Assembly: GCA_947473305.1 (NCBI GenBank)
Contig: CANJCB010000016.1
Coordinates: forward strand, 1-64,000
Source of the DNA: Rhodospirillales bacterium
GTDB taxonomy: Bacteria > Pseudomonadota > Alphaproteobacteria > ATCC43930 > CGMCC-115725
DNA length: 64,000 nucleotides
Direction of reading: 5' to 3'
Shown piece after piece: positions 5,866-13,300 of this stretch. The position numbers were made by a program, and so were the translations under genes. The notes beneath the pieces were generated by a model that ran no database searches, had not been told where the DNA came from, and was given only the letters and a program-made list of their open reading frames with translations. Every line of letters starts with the position of its first letter. Positions within the stretch are counted from its first letter, which is position 1.

Positions 5866-8229
5866 GTGGCAGACGGAGATATCAAAGAGGGCAAAGGCGT
5901 CGGCGCGCGGCTCATCCGCAAGGAGGATGACCGCTATATGCGCGGGCGCGGCCAATATATCGCCGACATCAAGCTGCCGGGGATGGTGGAGGTCGCCTTC
6001 CACCGCAGCCCGCTTGCCCATGCGCGGTTGCGCGGCGTCACGATCCCGGAGGAACATCGGGGCTCGGTCTTTACCGCCGCCGATATGGTCGGCGTGAAGC
6101 CGATGCGCGCGGTCTCCGGGCTTCCGGGGTTCAAGCCCTCCGAACAACCCGCCATCGTTACCGAGAAGGTCCGCCATGTGGGCGAACCGGTCGCGATCTG
6201 CTTCGCCGAGGGTCGCGCCGAGGCCGAGGACATCGCCGCCTCTCTGATCGTCGATTGGGAGGAACTGCCGGCCGTCTCCGACATGCTCAAGGGCCGGGAA
6301 CCCGGTGCGCCCCTGCTGCATGAGCATTGGGGCGACAACATCTTCCTCGAATCCTTCGTGGATGGGGATATCGAGTCCATTGCCAAGGATGCGGCGATCA
6401 AGGTCACGCGGGAAATCCGCACGGCCCGCCAATGCATGGCGCCCATCGAAGGGCGCGGCGTCGTCGCCTGGTGGGACAACCGCCTCAACCAGCTGACGCT
6501 CTATAGCGCCTGCCAGATGCCACATATCATCCGGACCGGGCTTTGCGGCTGCCTCGGTCTCGATCATGCGCAGGTGCGGATCATCGCGCCCGACGTGGGG
6601 GGCGGTTTCGGCTACAAGGGCATCCTGCTCGCCGAGGAAGTGGCCTGCGGCTGGCTCGCCATGAAGATCGGGCGGCCGGTGCGCTGGATCGAGGACCGGC
6701 GCGAGGCGCTGACGGCCGCCGCCAATTGTCGCGAGCATCATTATTTCATCACCGGCTATGCCGCGGCGGACGGCACGCTCCTGGCGCTGGAAGCCGAGGC
6801 GACGGTCGATAGCGGCGCCTATTCGGCCTATCCCTTCAGCGCCTGCCTCGAAGCGGCCCAGGTCGCGAGCATCCTGCCCGGTCCCTACGACTTCAAGGCC
6901 TATCGCTGCCGGACCTATTCGGTGGCGACCAATAAGTGCCCGATCCTGCCCTATAGGGGCGTGGCGCGGACGGGCGTTTGCCTGGCGATGGAACTGATCC
7001 TCGACGGCATCGCGGTCGAGGCCGGGATCGAACCCTATGAGGTGCGGTTGAAGGCCTTGGTGCCGCCAGAAAAGATGCCCTTCGACAATATCACCAAGAA
7101 GCATTTCGACAGTGGCGACTATCCGGAATGCCTGAAGCGGGCGGTTGCGGCTATCGACGTGCCGGCGGTTCGTGCCCGGCAGAAGCGGGGCGAGCCGGAT
7201 GGCCGGCTCATCGGCCTCGGTATGTCGATCTTCTGCGAGCAGGGCTCCCACGGAACCTCGGTCTATGCGGGCTGGGGCATTCCCATGGTGCCGGGCCACG
7301 AACAGGCCCAGGCGCGCATGACGCCGGACGGCGGCCTCGAAATCCGGGTTGGTGTTCAGTCGCATGGCCAAGGCCTGGAGACGACGCTCGCCCAGGTCGC
7401 CAATGAGGTGCTCGGGATCGATCCTGCCAAGATCCAGGTCGTTCACGGCGACACGGGCATGACGCCCTATTCGACCGGCACCTGGGGCTCCCGCTGCATG
7501 GTCATGGCCGGCGGCGCGGTGGCGACCGCCTGCAAGGAACTCGGCAAGCGGCTGGGACGCATCGGCGCGAAGCTGCTCCAGACCGATGTCGCCAACGTCA
7601 AGATCGGCAATGGCGAGGTCGTCGGGCCTTCGGGCAGTGTCTCCATCGCCGAAATCGCCCGCGTCTGGTATCTCCGCCCCCAGGATCTCCCGGCCGATGT
7701 CGATCCAGGCGGGATCGAGGTCACGGCAGGCTATAAGCCCCAACGCGACAGCGGCACCTTCAGCTATGCGGCCCATGCGGTCGTGGTTGCCGTGGATCCC
7801 GTGACCGGCGGGGTCGAAATCCTCGACTACGTGGTGGTCGAGGATGGCGGCGTGCTGGTCAATCCGATGATCGTCGATGGCCAGGTCTATGGCGGTGTGG
7901 CCCAGGGGATCGGCACCGCGCTTCTGGAAGAAATGCCCTTCGATGCGGCGGGCCAGCCGCTCGCATCGACCTTGGCGGACTATCTGCTGCCGGGTTCGAC
8001 CGATGTGCCGTCGATCCGCATCCTCCATATGGAGACGCCCTCGCCCTATACGGAATTCGGCCAGAAGGGCATCGGCGAGAGCGGCGCGATCGGTCCCCCC
8101 GCCGCCATCGTCAATGCGATCAACGATGCGATCCGTCCCTTGGGCGCGGAAATCAACCAGGTTCCCGCCACCCCGCGCCGGGTGGTCGAGGCGATCGCTG
8201 CGGCCGCCCGCGCCAAGAAGGTCGCATGA
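5866..8229 (+). CDS. Molybdenum hydroxylase large subunit (xanthine dehydrogenase/CoxL family)
   Basis: 787 residues, GTG start, with the family opening GVGARLIRKEDDRYMRGRGQY about 10 residues in. Molybdopterin-cytosine-dinucleotide-binding stretches include GGGFGYKG near 245. The active-site loop around residue 362 reads PYRGVARTG, related to the AYRGAGR loop of form-II enzymes and lacking the Cys of true CO dehydrogenase (AYxCSFR). The catalytic Glu is in GIGESGAIGP near residue 736. It hydroxylates an unknown substrate, probably a heterocycle, aldehyde or lactam-type ring, using water as oxygen source. It overlaps the FAD subunit gene by 4 nt. Its link to pxpABC through gntR suggests formation or breakdown of a lactam. 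Confidence 0.92.
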   Translation: MADGDIKEGKGVGARLIRKEDDRYMRGRGQYIADIKLPGMVEVAFHRSPLAHARLRGVTIPEEHRGSVFTAADMVGVKPMRAVSGLPGFKPSEQPAIVTEKVRHVGEPVAICFAEGRAEAEDIAASLIVDWEELPAVSDMLKGREPGAPLLHEHWGDNIFLESFVDGDIESIAKDAAIKVTREIRTARQCMAPIEGRGVVAWWDNRLNQLTLYSACQMPHIIRTGLCGCLGLDHAQVRIIAPDVGGGFGYKGILLAEEVACGWLAMKIGRPVRWIEDRREALTAAANCREHHYFITGYAAADGTLLALEAEATVDSGAYSAYPFSACLEAAQVASILPGPYDFKAYRCRTYSVATNKCPILPYRGVARTGVCLAMELILDGIAVEAGIEPYEVRLKALVPPEKMPFDNITKKHFDSGDYPECLKRAVAAIDVPAVRARQKRGEPDGRLIGLGMSIFCEQGSHGTSVYAGWGIPMVPGHEQAQARMTPDGGLEIRVGVQSHGQGLETTLAQVANEVLGIDPAKIQVVHGDTGMTPYSTGTWGSRCMVMAGGAVATACKELGKRLGRIGAKLLQTDVANVKIGNGEVVGPSGSVSIAEIARVWYLRPQDLPADVDPGGIEVTAGYKPQRDSGTFSYAAHAVVVAVDPVTGGVEILDYVVVEDGGVLVNPMIVDGQVYGGVAQGIGTALLEEMPFDAAGQPLASTLADYLLPGSTDVPSIRILHMETPSPYTEFGQKGIGESGAIGPPAAIVNAINDAIRPLGAEINQVPATPRRVVEAIAAAARAKKVA

Positions 8230-9035
8230 AGCCCGGTCCTTTCGATTACGCCCGGCCCGCGACGGTCGAGCGTGCGGCGGCTCTGTTGGCCGGCAGCGGC
8301 TTTGCTAAGCTGCTTTCCGGTGGGCAGTCACTTGGCCCGATGCTGAATCTTCGATTGGCGCGGCCGGATCTGCTGGTCGATCTCACCCATATCGCGAGCC
8401 TGAAAGAAATCCGCGAAACAAAGGACTTCCTGGAAATCGGCGCCTGCGTGACCCATGCCAATATCGAAGATGGCCTGGTGCCCGATTGCACCAATGGGAT
8501 GCTGCCCTCGGTGGCGTCCAATATCGCCTATCGGGCGGTGCGCAACCGGGGCACCATCGGCGGCAGCCTCAGCCACGCGGATCCTGCCGCCGATTGGGTC
8601 AGCACGCTGACCGTGCTCGATGCCGAGATCGTCATTCGCGGGGCCAAGGGACAGCGCCGCGTGCCCATGGCGAATTACATGCTGGGCACCTTCGAGGTGG
8701 CGCTCGAAGAAGGCGAGTTCCTGGAAGCGGTTCGCGTGCCGAGGTTCTCGAAATCCGCGCGTTGGGGCTATTACAAATTCTGTCGCAAGGCGGGCGAATT
8801 TGCTGAAGCCATCGGGGCGGTGGTGCGCGATCCCGAGCGTGGCGTTTGCCGCGCCGTAATGGGGGCCACCCATTCGACGCCCATCCTGGTAGCAGATGCG
8901 ACCGCGCTTATCGGCCAGGGCTTCGATGCGGCCGCGGCTGGGGCGTTGCTCGACCGGCATGAGATAACCGACGCCTATGAGCGCCAGCTCCATGTGGAGG
9001 CCTTGCGCCGCGCCACGGTCCAGGCAGGGGCCTGA
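8226..9035 (+). CDS. Molybdenum hydroxylase FAD-binding medium subunit (CoxM family)
   Basis: 269 residues. The FAD-binding PCMH fold is marked by LLSGGQSLGPMLNLRLARP (about 31-50) and by RNRGTIGGSLSHADPAADW (about 103-121), which contact the flavin in CoxM and XDH relatives. The C-terminal CO_deh_flav_C domain follows (about 170-265). It passes electrons from the iron-sulfur subunit to an acceptor. ATG at 8226 overlaps the large-subunit stop (ATGA), and one nucleotide separates its stop from the next ATG, so the L-M-S(G) genes form one tightly coupled operon. Confidence 0.92.
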   Translation: MKPGPFDYARPATVERAAALLAGSGFAKLLSGGQSLGPMLNLRLARPDLLVDLTHIASLKEIRETKDFLEIGACVTHANIEDGLVPDCTNGMLPSVASNIAYRAVRNRGTIGGSLSHADPAADWVSTLTVLDAEIVIRGAKGQRRVPMANYMLGTFEVALEEGEFLEAVRVPRFSKSARWGYYKFCRKAGEFAEAIGAVVRDPERGVCRAVMGATHSTPILVADATALIGQGFDAAAAGALLDRHEITDAYERQLHVEALRRATVQAGA

Positions 9036-9036
9036 G

Positions 9037-10218
9037 ATGGAAAAGCTCACGCTTACCGTCAACGGCAAGAAGGTCTCCGCCGAGGTCCAGCCGCGTACCC
9101 ATCTCGCCGACTTCCTGCGCGAGCAGGTGGTGCTGACGGGCACTCACATCGGCTGCGAGCATGGCGTCTGCGGGGCCTGCACCCTGCTGATTGACGGTCA
9201 ACCCGCGCGGTCCTGCATCACCTTCGCCATCGCCTGCGAGGGAGCCGATGTCACCACCATCGAAGGCCTCGACGACGACGAGGTGATGGTGCAACTCCGG
9301 ACTGCCTTTTCCCGCGAGCATGCGCTGCAATGCGGCTATTGCACGCCGGGGATGCTCGCCATGGCGCGCGATATCGTGCGGCGGCTTCCCAATGCGGACG
9401 AGCAGCGCATCCGTCTCGAACTCTCCGGCAACCTCTGCCGCTGTACCGGCTATGTCGGGATCGTCGGCGCCATCCGTAGTGTTCTGGAGGCGCGTAAAGG
9501 CACGGCCGCCGTGCCGCTCCCCGAAAAACTCGGGCCGGTGGGATCGCAGGGCTTAGCCTCGGAGACCGTCACCGCCGATGTGAAACACGAGCCGAAGCCT
9601 ATTCCGCCCGAGGCTTTTGCGCCGACGAAGATAGCGCCCGGCCCAGATCTGCCGATGGGCAAGCCCGCGACGGTAATCAACCAGTCCTTCACTGTCCATC
9701 GCCCGCGCCCCGAGGTCTGGGCGCAATTCGGCGATATCGCTAGCACGGCGACCTGCATGCCCGGCGCCAAGCTCTCGAAACCTCCCGAGGGCGGCCATGT
9801 GGAAGCCGAAATCCGCATCAAGTTCGGCCCCATCGTCGCGCAATTCCAGGGTGAACTGGATGTGGAGCGGGACGATGCGCAATTCCGCGGCGTCGCTCAT
9901 GGCCGGGGTCGCGACGACCGCCAAGGGGCTCTTGTCCGTGCCGAGGTAACTTACGCTCTGGCCGAGGTCGAAGGCGGTGCGGCCACCCGCGTCGATGTGA
10001 CGGTGGGCTTTACGCTCGCTGGCCCTCTTGCTCAATTCAGCCGCAGCGGACTCGTCAACGATTTCGCCTCCCGGCTCACGGCGGAATTCGCCCGCAATCT
10101 GGAGGCGCGCATGGCAGGCGGCTCGGAGGCCATCCTGCCTGCCGAGGAATTAAGCACGGTCTCGCTGTTCTTCTCGGTCGTCTGGGGACGGGTGAAGCGG
10201 CTCTTCGCGCGTTCGTGA
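9037..10218 (+). CDS. Fusion of 2Fe-2S small subunit (CoxS) and CoxG-like SRPBCC domain
   Basis: 393 residues. Residues 1-150 are a complete CoxS: C40, C45, C48, C60 for the plant-type 2Fe-2S cluster and C99, C102, C134, C136 for the second cluster (CGYC...CRC). A Pro-rich linker (about 155-210) leads to a CoxG-type SRPBCC domain (about 212-360, with CMPGAKL and a FxGELDVE-like strand) and a short hydrophobic/basic tail (LFFSVVWGRVKRLF, 377-390) that could touch the membrane. CoxG is normally a separate membrane-associated protein reported to connect Mo-CO dehydrogenase with membrane quinone. Here it is covalently tied to the electron-exit subunit. I start at ATG 9037; an upstream in-frame extension lies inside coxM. 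Confidence 0.92.
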   Translation: MEKLTLTVNGKKVSAEVQPRTHLADFLREQVVLTGTHIGCEHGVCGACTLLIDGQPARSCITFAIACEGADVTTIEGLDDDEVMVQLRTAFSREHALQCGYCTPGMLAMARDIVRRLPNADEQRIRLELSGNLCRCTGYVGIVGAIRSVLEARKGTAAVPLPEKLGPVGSQGLASETVTADVKHEPKPIPPEAFAPTKIAPGPDLPMGKPATVINQSFTVHRPRPEVWAQFGDIASTATCMPGAKLSKPPEGGHVEAEIRIKFGPIVAQFQGELDVERDDAQFRGVAHGRGRDDRQGALVRAEVTYALAEVEGGAATRVDVTVGFTLAGPLAQFSRSGLVNDFASRLTAEFARNLEARMAGGSEAILPAEELSTVSLFFSVVWGRVKRLFARS

Positions 10219-10228
10219 TTGTGCACAA
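10219..10228. promoter_or_regulatory. TTGTGCACAA palindrome upstream of a TauD gene (copy 1)
   Basis: Perfect 10-bp palindrome directly after the stop codon of the CoxS-CoxG gene, about 200 bp before the TauD start at 10429. The same palindrome occurs at 23184-23193 before another TauD gene. It resembles FadR-type GntR operators (T-GT-N-AC-A). Candidate only. Confidence 0.4.
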
Positions 10229-10274
10229 GATACGCAACCCGCTAGGGTCTCCGCCGCGGCGATCCTTCGGGTAC

Positions 10275-10280
10275 TATAAT
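10275..10280 (+). promoter_or_regulatory. Candidate -10 element TATAAT
   Basis: A perfect TATAAT in GC-rich surroundings, 13 nt before the short leader ORF and about 150 nt before the TauD gene. No good -35 lies 16-18 nt upstream, so an activator or extended -10 would be needed. Confidence 0.4.
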
Positions 10281-10292
10281 CAGGAGGCTTCC

Positions 10293-10358
10293 ATGATCGC
10301 GTCTCGGAAACGCAGGGGTCTGGTGGGTCGCCGCAACTCTCCCGATATCTCCGGCTGA
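10293..10358 (+). CDS. Short Arg-rich leader ORF (21 codons)
   Basis: ATG at 10293 follows AGGAGG at 10282-10287 with ideal 5-nt spacing and encodes 21 residues, MIASRKRRGLVGRRNSPDIS plus Gly, ending TGA at 10358. Six of 21 residues are Arg or Lys. The ribosome site is better than most in this window, so translation is likely, but the peptide has no known homologue to me. It precedes the TauD gene by 70 nt and could act as an upstream ORF controlling it; this is inference. Confidence 0.4.
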   Translation: MIASRKRRGLVGRRNSPDISG

Positions 10359-10428
10359 AGCCGTAACTTTTCTTTTCCCCTGGAAGCGCTTAGCTTTGCG
10401 GGAATTGTTCGCCTTGAAAGGAAGCGCC

Positions 10429-11481
10429 ATGTCCGAGATCCAGTTTTATCGCCCGACCGGCAAGTCCGTCTGGTACGGCAAGGACCTGGCGAAATCCACG
10501 GAATGGACCTACCAGTTCACCTCGGCGGCGCTCGCCGAAATCGACCGTAACTTGACCGAGGTCAAGAAGCGCGGCGCCAAGATCGAGGAGATCACCAAAG
10601 CCGACTTCCCGCTGACCGCCATGGCCGAGGATATGAAGGCGCTCATCCAGGAAGTCGCCAAGGGCCGTGGTTTCGTGGTCATGCGCGGCCTGCCTCGGGA
10701 CAAGTACAGCGACGAGGATCTCGGCCTTATCTACTGGGGCGTGGGCGCGCATTTCGGCCGTCCGATCATCCAAAGCCACCAGGGCGACCGCCTCGGCCAT
10801 ATCATGGACCTGAGCGACGAGGAGCCCGATCCGACGCGCCGCCGGGCCTATCATTCGGGCGGCCCGCAGCATACCCATACGGACGCCTCGGACATCGTCT
10901 CCATGCTCAGTCTGCAGGCCGCTAAGACCGGCGGCTGCAGCCGCCTCGCCAGCGCCCATACCGTCCATAATGTAATGATGGACACCTGCCCCGGCCTGTT
11001 GCGCCAGATGTACGAGGGCTTCCTCCTGCGCGAGCCCGACAGCGACGCTGCCGCCGCCCAGCGCCCGCCGCTGTCGCCCTATCGCGTCCCGGCCTATACG
11101 GTCCAGGGCGATCTCCTAGATTGCTATTATGTCGGCGGCTTCGTCGACCGTGGCGTGCGCGCCGGCGACTTCACCCTGACGCCGGTGGAGCAGGCGGCGA
11201 AGGACGCCTTTGCCGCCATCAGCAACCATCCGGATATCTATCTCGACATGCATCTGGCGCCCGGGGATATGCAATTCTTCAACAACCGCAGCGTTCTCCA
11301 CGGCCGCGAGGCTTTCGAGGATTTCCCCGAGAAGGAACGCCGCCGCCATCTCCTGCGCCTCTGGCTCAAGGTGCCGGAATGGAAGCCGATCGATGCTCGT
11401 CAGGGCCGTTATTCCTCCGACGAGTTGACACGGAACTGGGAAGCGTCGGCGCAGAAACATCGCGCGGCAGCGGCGGAATAG
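10429..11481 (+). CDS. TauD/TfdA-family Fe(II)/2-oxoglutarate dioxygenase (paralogue 1)
   Basis: 350 residues from ATG 10429 (AAAGGAAG 5 nt upstream). Iron ligands are visible as H150-x-D152 in HTHTDASD and H291 in NNRSVLHGRE; the Arg residues of RRRHLLRLW (near 305-310) would bind 2-oxoglutarate. Such enzymes hydroxylate or desaturate small molecules, releasing succinate and CO2. It differs most from the other three TauD genes here (22021, 46810, 48004), which share an N-terminal YRxxIxHPSAW block absent from this one. Substrate unknown. It lies downstream of the molybdenum hydroxylase operon but has its own leader region. Confidence 0.9.
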   Translation: MSEIQFYRPTGKSVWYGKDLAKSTEWTYQFTSAALAEIDRNLTEVKKRGAKIEEITKADFPLTAMAEDMKALIQEVAKGRGFVVMRGLPRDKYSDEDLGLIYWGVGAHFGRPIIQSHQGDRLGHIMDLSDEEPDPTRRRAYHSGGPQHTHTDASDIVSMLSLQAAKTGGCSRLASAHTVHNVMMDTCPGLLRQMYEGFLLREPDSDAAAAQRPPLSPYRVPAYTVQGDLLDCYYVGGFVDRGVRAGDFTLTPVEQAAKDAFAAISNHPDIYLDMHLAPGDMQFFNNRSVLHGREAFEDFPEKERRRHLLRLWLKVPEWKPIDARQGRYSSDELTRNWEASAQKHRAAAAE

Positions 11482-11488
11482 ACCTCTC

Positions 11489-12091
11489 ATGAACCCTCGG
11501 GCTTTTGCCGCGAGCCTTCTTCTCGCAGCGGTTCTGGCGATGCCCCTATTCGCCCAGACCGCCACGACGCGAATCGCTGGAACCGTGGCCTCTTTTGATG
11601 GCCAGACCGTTTCCGTGAAGCGGGCGGACCAGTCGGTGGTGACTGTCCTCTTGCCGGCGGGTATCGAGATCGGCGCGGTGGTGGACCGGAAGCTATCGGA
11701 CATCAAGCCGGGCGACTTCGTGGGATCCGCTGCCGTCAAGGGCATGGACGGGAAACTTCATGCCCAGGAAGTCCATATCTTCCCGGAAGATCGGCGGGGT
11801 AGCGGCGAAGGGCACAGGCCCATGGGCGAGCCTGAGCAGACCATGACCAACGCCACGGTCGCCGAGGTCGCCACCATCTCCGATGGCCGGACGCTACGCC
11901 TCAAGTATCCGGGCGGGGAGCAGGTGATCGATGTGGCGCCGGGTACGCGGGTCGTCATGTTCGTGAAGGGCGACAACAGCCTCTTGAAGCCCGGTGCGGC
12001 GATTCGGATCCAGGCTGCCACGGGCGGGGACGGCAAACTCGTGGCGCGTTCCGTCCAGGCGGAAAAGGACGGCGTCAAACCTCTGATGTAG
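11489..12091 (+). CDS. Exported protein with two small beta-barrel-like repeats (DUF5666-like)
   Basis: 200 residues. Residues 1-22 form a Sec signal peptide (SLLLAAVLAMPLFAQ). The mature part has two related halves, one starting TRIAGTVASFDGQTVSVKRAD and one starting NATVAEVATISDGRTLRLKY, each ending in a PGD/KPGA-type turn (DIKPGDFVGSAAV; LLKPGAAIRIQAA). This pattern is like DUF5666 periplasmic proteins. No enzymatic motif is seen. It starts 7 nt after the TauD stop, so it may be co-transcribed, though a functional link is not evident. Confidence 0.7.
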   Translation: MNPRAFAASLLLAAVLAMPLFAQTATTRIAGTVASFDGQTVSVKRADQSVVTVLLPAGIEIGAVVDRKLSDIKPGDFVGSAAVKGMDGKLHAQEVHIFPEDRRGSGEGHRPMGEPEQTMTNATVAEVATISDGRTLRLKYPGGEQVIDVAPGTRVVMFVKGDNSLLKPGAAIRIQAATGGDGKLVARSVQAEKDGVKPLM

Positions 12092-12130
12092 CGATTTGTG
12101 ACCTAGACAAATAATGCGATTTGTTGACTT

Positions 12131-12148
12131 CTGTCGCGAGTTTGTCAC
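12131..12148 (+). promoter_or_regulatory. Pho box upstream of pstS
   Basis: CTGTCGC-GAGT-TTGTCAC: two 7-bp repeats with 11-bp periodicity, close to the PhoB consensus CTGTCAT-N4-CTGTCAT. It lies 49 nt before the pstS start. A convincing -10 is not obvious (TAACGT at 12156-12161 is weak). Confidence 0.75.
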
Positions 12149-12196
12149 AAGGCAGTAACGTCCGGTCCCTAGTCTCAGGCATCGCTTCAAAGCGTC

Positions 12197-13300
12197 ATGC
12201 CGCGACGAAAGGAACCTCGCGCCTTGTTCACTTCTCGCAGGCTCATATTGAGTTTGATGCTCGGTATCGCTCTTCTTGCTGAGGGAGCAGCCGCTGCTGC
12301 CGATATTTCCGGCGCCGGGGCGACATTTCCTTATCCAATCTATGCGAAATGGGCGGAGATTTATAAGACGCGGACAGGAGTTTCCGTCGTCTATCAGTCG
12401 ATCGGGTCCGGCGGGGGAATATCCCAGATCCGGTCGAAGACTGTGGATTTTGGCGCTTCGGACATGCCGCTCGAATCCGAAAAGCTTGATGAATCAGGAT
12501 TTGTCCAATTTCCGATGGTCATCGGCGGCGTGGTGCCGGTGGTGAACCTCGCGGGCGTGAAGCCGGGAGAGCTGAAGCTCGATGCGCGGGCGCTTGCCGA
12601 TATCTATCTGGGTCGCGCGCGAAAGTGGAACGATCCGGCGATCACGCGGCTCAATCCCGGGTTGAAGCTGACCTCGCAGCCCATCGTGGTCCTGGCGCGC
12701 TCCGACAGTTCGGGGACGACTTTCATCTTCACCAATTATCTTTCCAAGGTCAGCGCTGATTGGCGCGACCGGGTGGGGACAAACGCATCGGTGGATTGGC
12801 CGGTCGGCACCGGAGCCAAGGGCAACGAGGGCATCGCGGCCCTGGCGAGCCGGACGCCTGGCGCTATCGGTTACGTGGAATATGCCTATGCGAGGCAGAA
12901 TCAGCTGACCTATGCCCTGGTCCAGAACCGAGACGGTGCCTTCGTGCGTCCTGAAATCAAAAGCTTCCAATCCGCCGCTGCTAATGCCGATTGGCGCAAT
13001 GCGCCGGGGTTTTATCTTCTGCTCACCGATCAGCCGGGCAAGGAGAGCTGGCCGATCACGGGTGCGAGTTTCATCCTGATGTATAAGACGCAGGAGAAGC
13101 CCGCCGTGGGGCGCCAGACCCTCGATTTCTTCTCCTGGTCCTATCGCAGCGCGAGCGCCAAGCTCGCCACCGAACTCGACTATGTGCCGATCCCGAGCCC
13201 GGTGGTGGAACTTGTCCAGGATATGTGGCGCCGGCAGATCAGGGATACGGCGGGCAAACCGATCTGGGCAGGCCCTGCTGGGGAGGCGACGGCCGATTAG
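12197..13300 (+). CDS. pstS: Phosphate-binding protein PstS
   Basis: 367 residues from the ATG used here. TTG at 12224 has a better ribosome site (AAAGGA, 10 nt) and gives a more typical signal peptide (FTSRRLILSLMLGIALLAEG). The mature protein shows the phosphate-binding signatures ISGAGATFPYPIYAKW, SIGSGGGISQI, DFGASDMPL and DSSGTTFIFTNYL. It captures inorganic phosphate in the periplasm for PstCAB. No pstCAB or phoU genes are in the window, so it is either an orphan copy or supplied by a distant operon. A Pho box lies just upstream. Its stop overlaps the convergent sensor kinase by 4 nt. Confidence 0.92.
   Translation: MPRRKEPRALFTSRRLILSLMLGIALLAEGAAAAADISGAGATFPYPIYAKWAEIYKTRTGVSVVYQSIGSGGGISQIRSKTVDFGASDMPLESEKLDESGFVQFPMVIGGVVPVVNLAGVKPGELKLDARALADIYLGRARKWNDPAITRLNPGLKLTSQPIVVLARSDSSGTTFIFTNYLSKVSADWRDRVGTNASVDWPVGTGAKGNEGIAALASRTPGAIGYVEYAYARQNQLTYALVQNRDGAFVRPEIKSFQSAAANADWRNAPGFYLLLTDQPGKESWPITGASFILMYKTQEKPAVGRQTLDFFSWSYRSASAKLATELDYVPIPSPVVELVQDMWRRQIRDTAGKPIWAGPAGEATAD

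Noticed and set aside
5830-8028. A 732-codon open frame on the minus strand
   Set aside because: Lies opposite the molybdenum hydroxylase large subunit. Its composition (Asp, His, Arg and Gly rich, no domain) is that of an antisense frame in GC-rich DNA.
5866-10218. True carbon monoxide dehydrogenase operon
   Set aside because: The large-subunit loop is PYRGVARTG, without the active-site Cys of AYxCSFR, and no coxDEF genes are adjacent. The same applies to the operon at 32080-35756 (TYRGPGR).
12197-12223. Firm choice of the ATG start for pstS
   Set aside because: TTG at 12224 has a better ribosome site and signal peptide, so I kept the ATG only as the coordinate of the longest plausible form.
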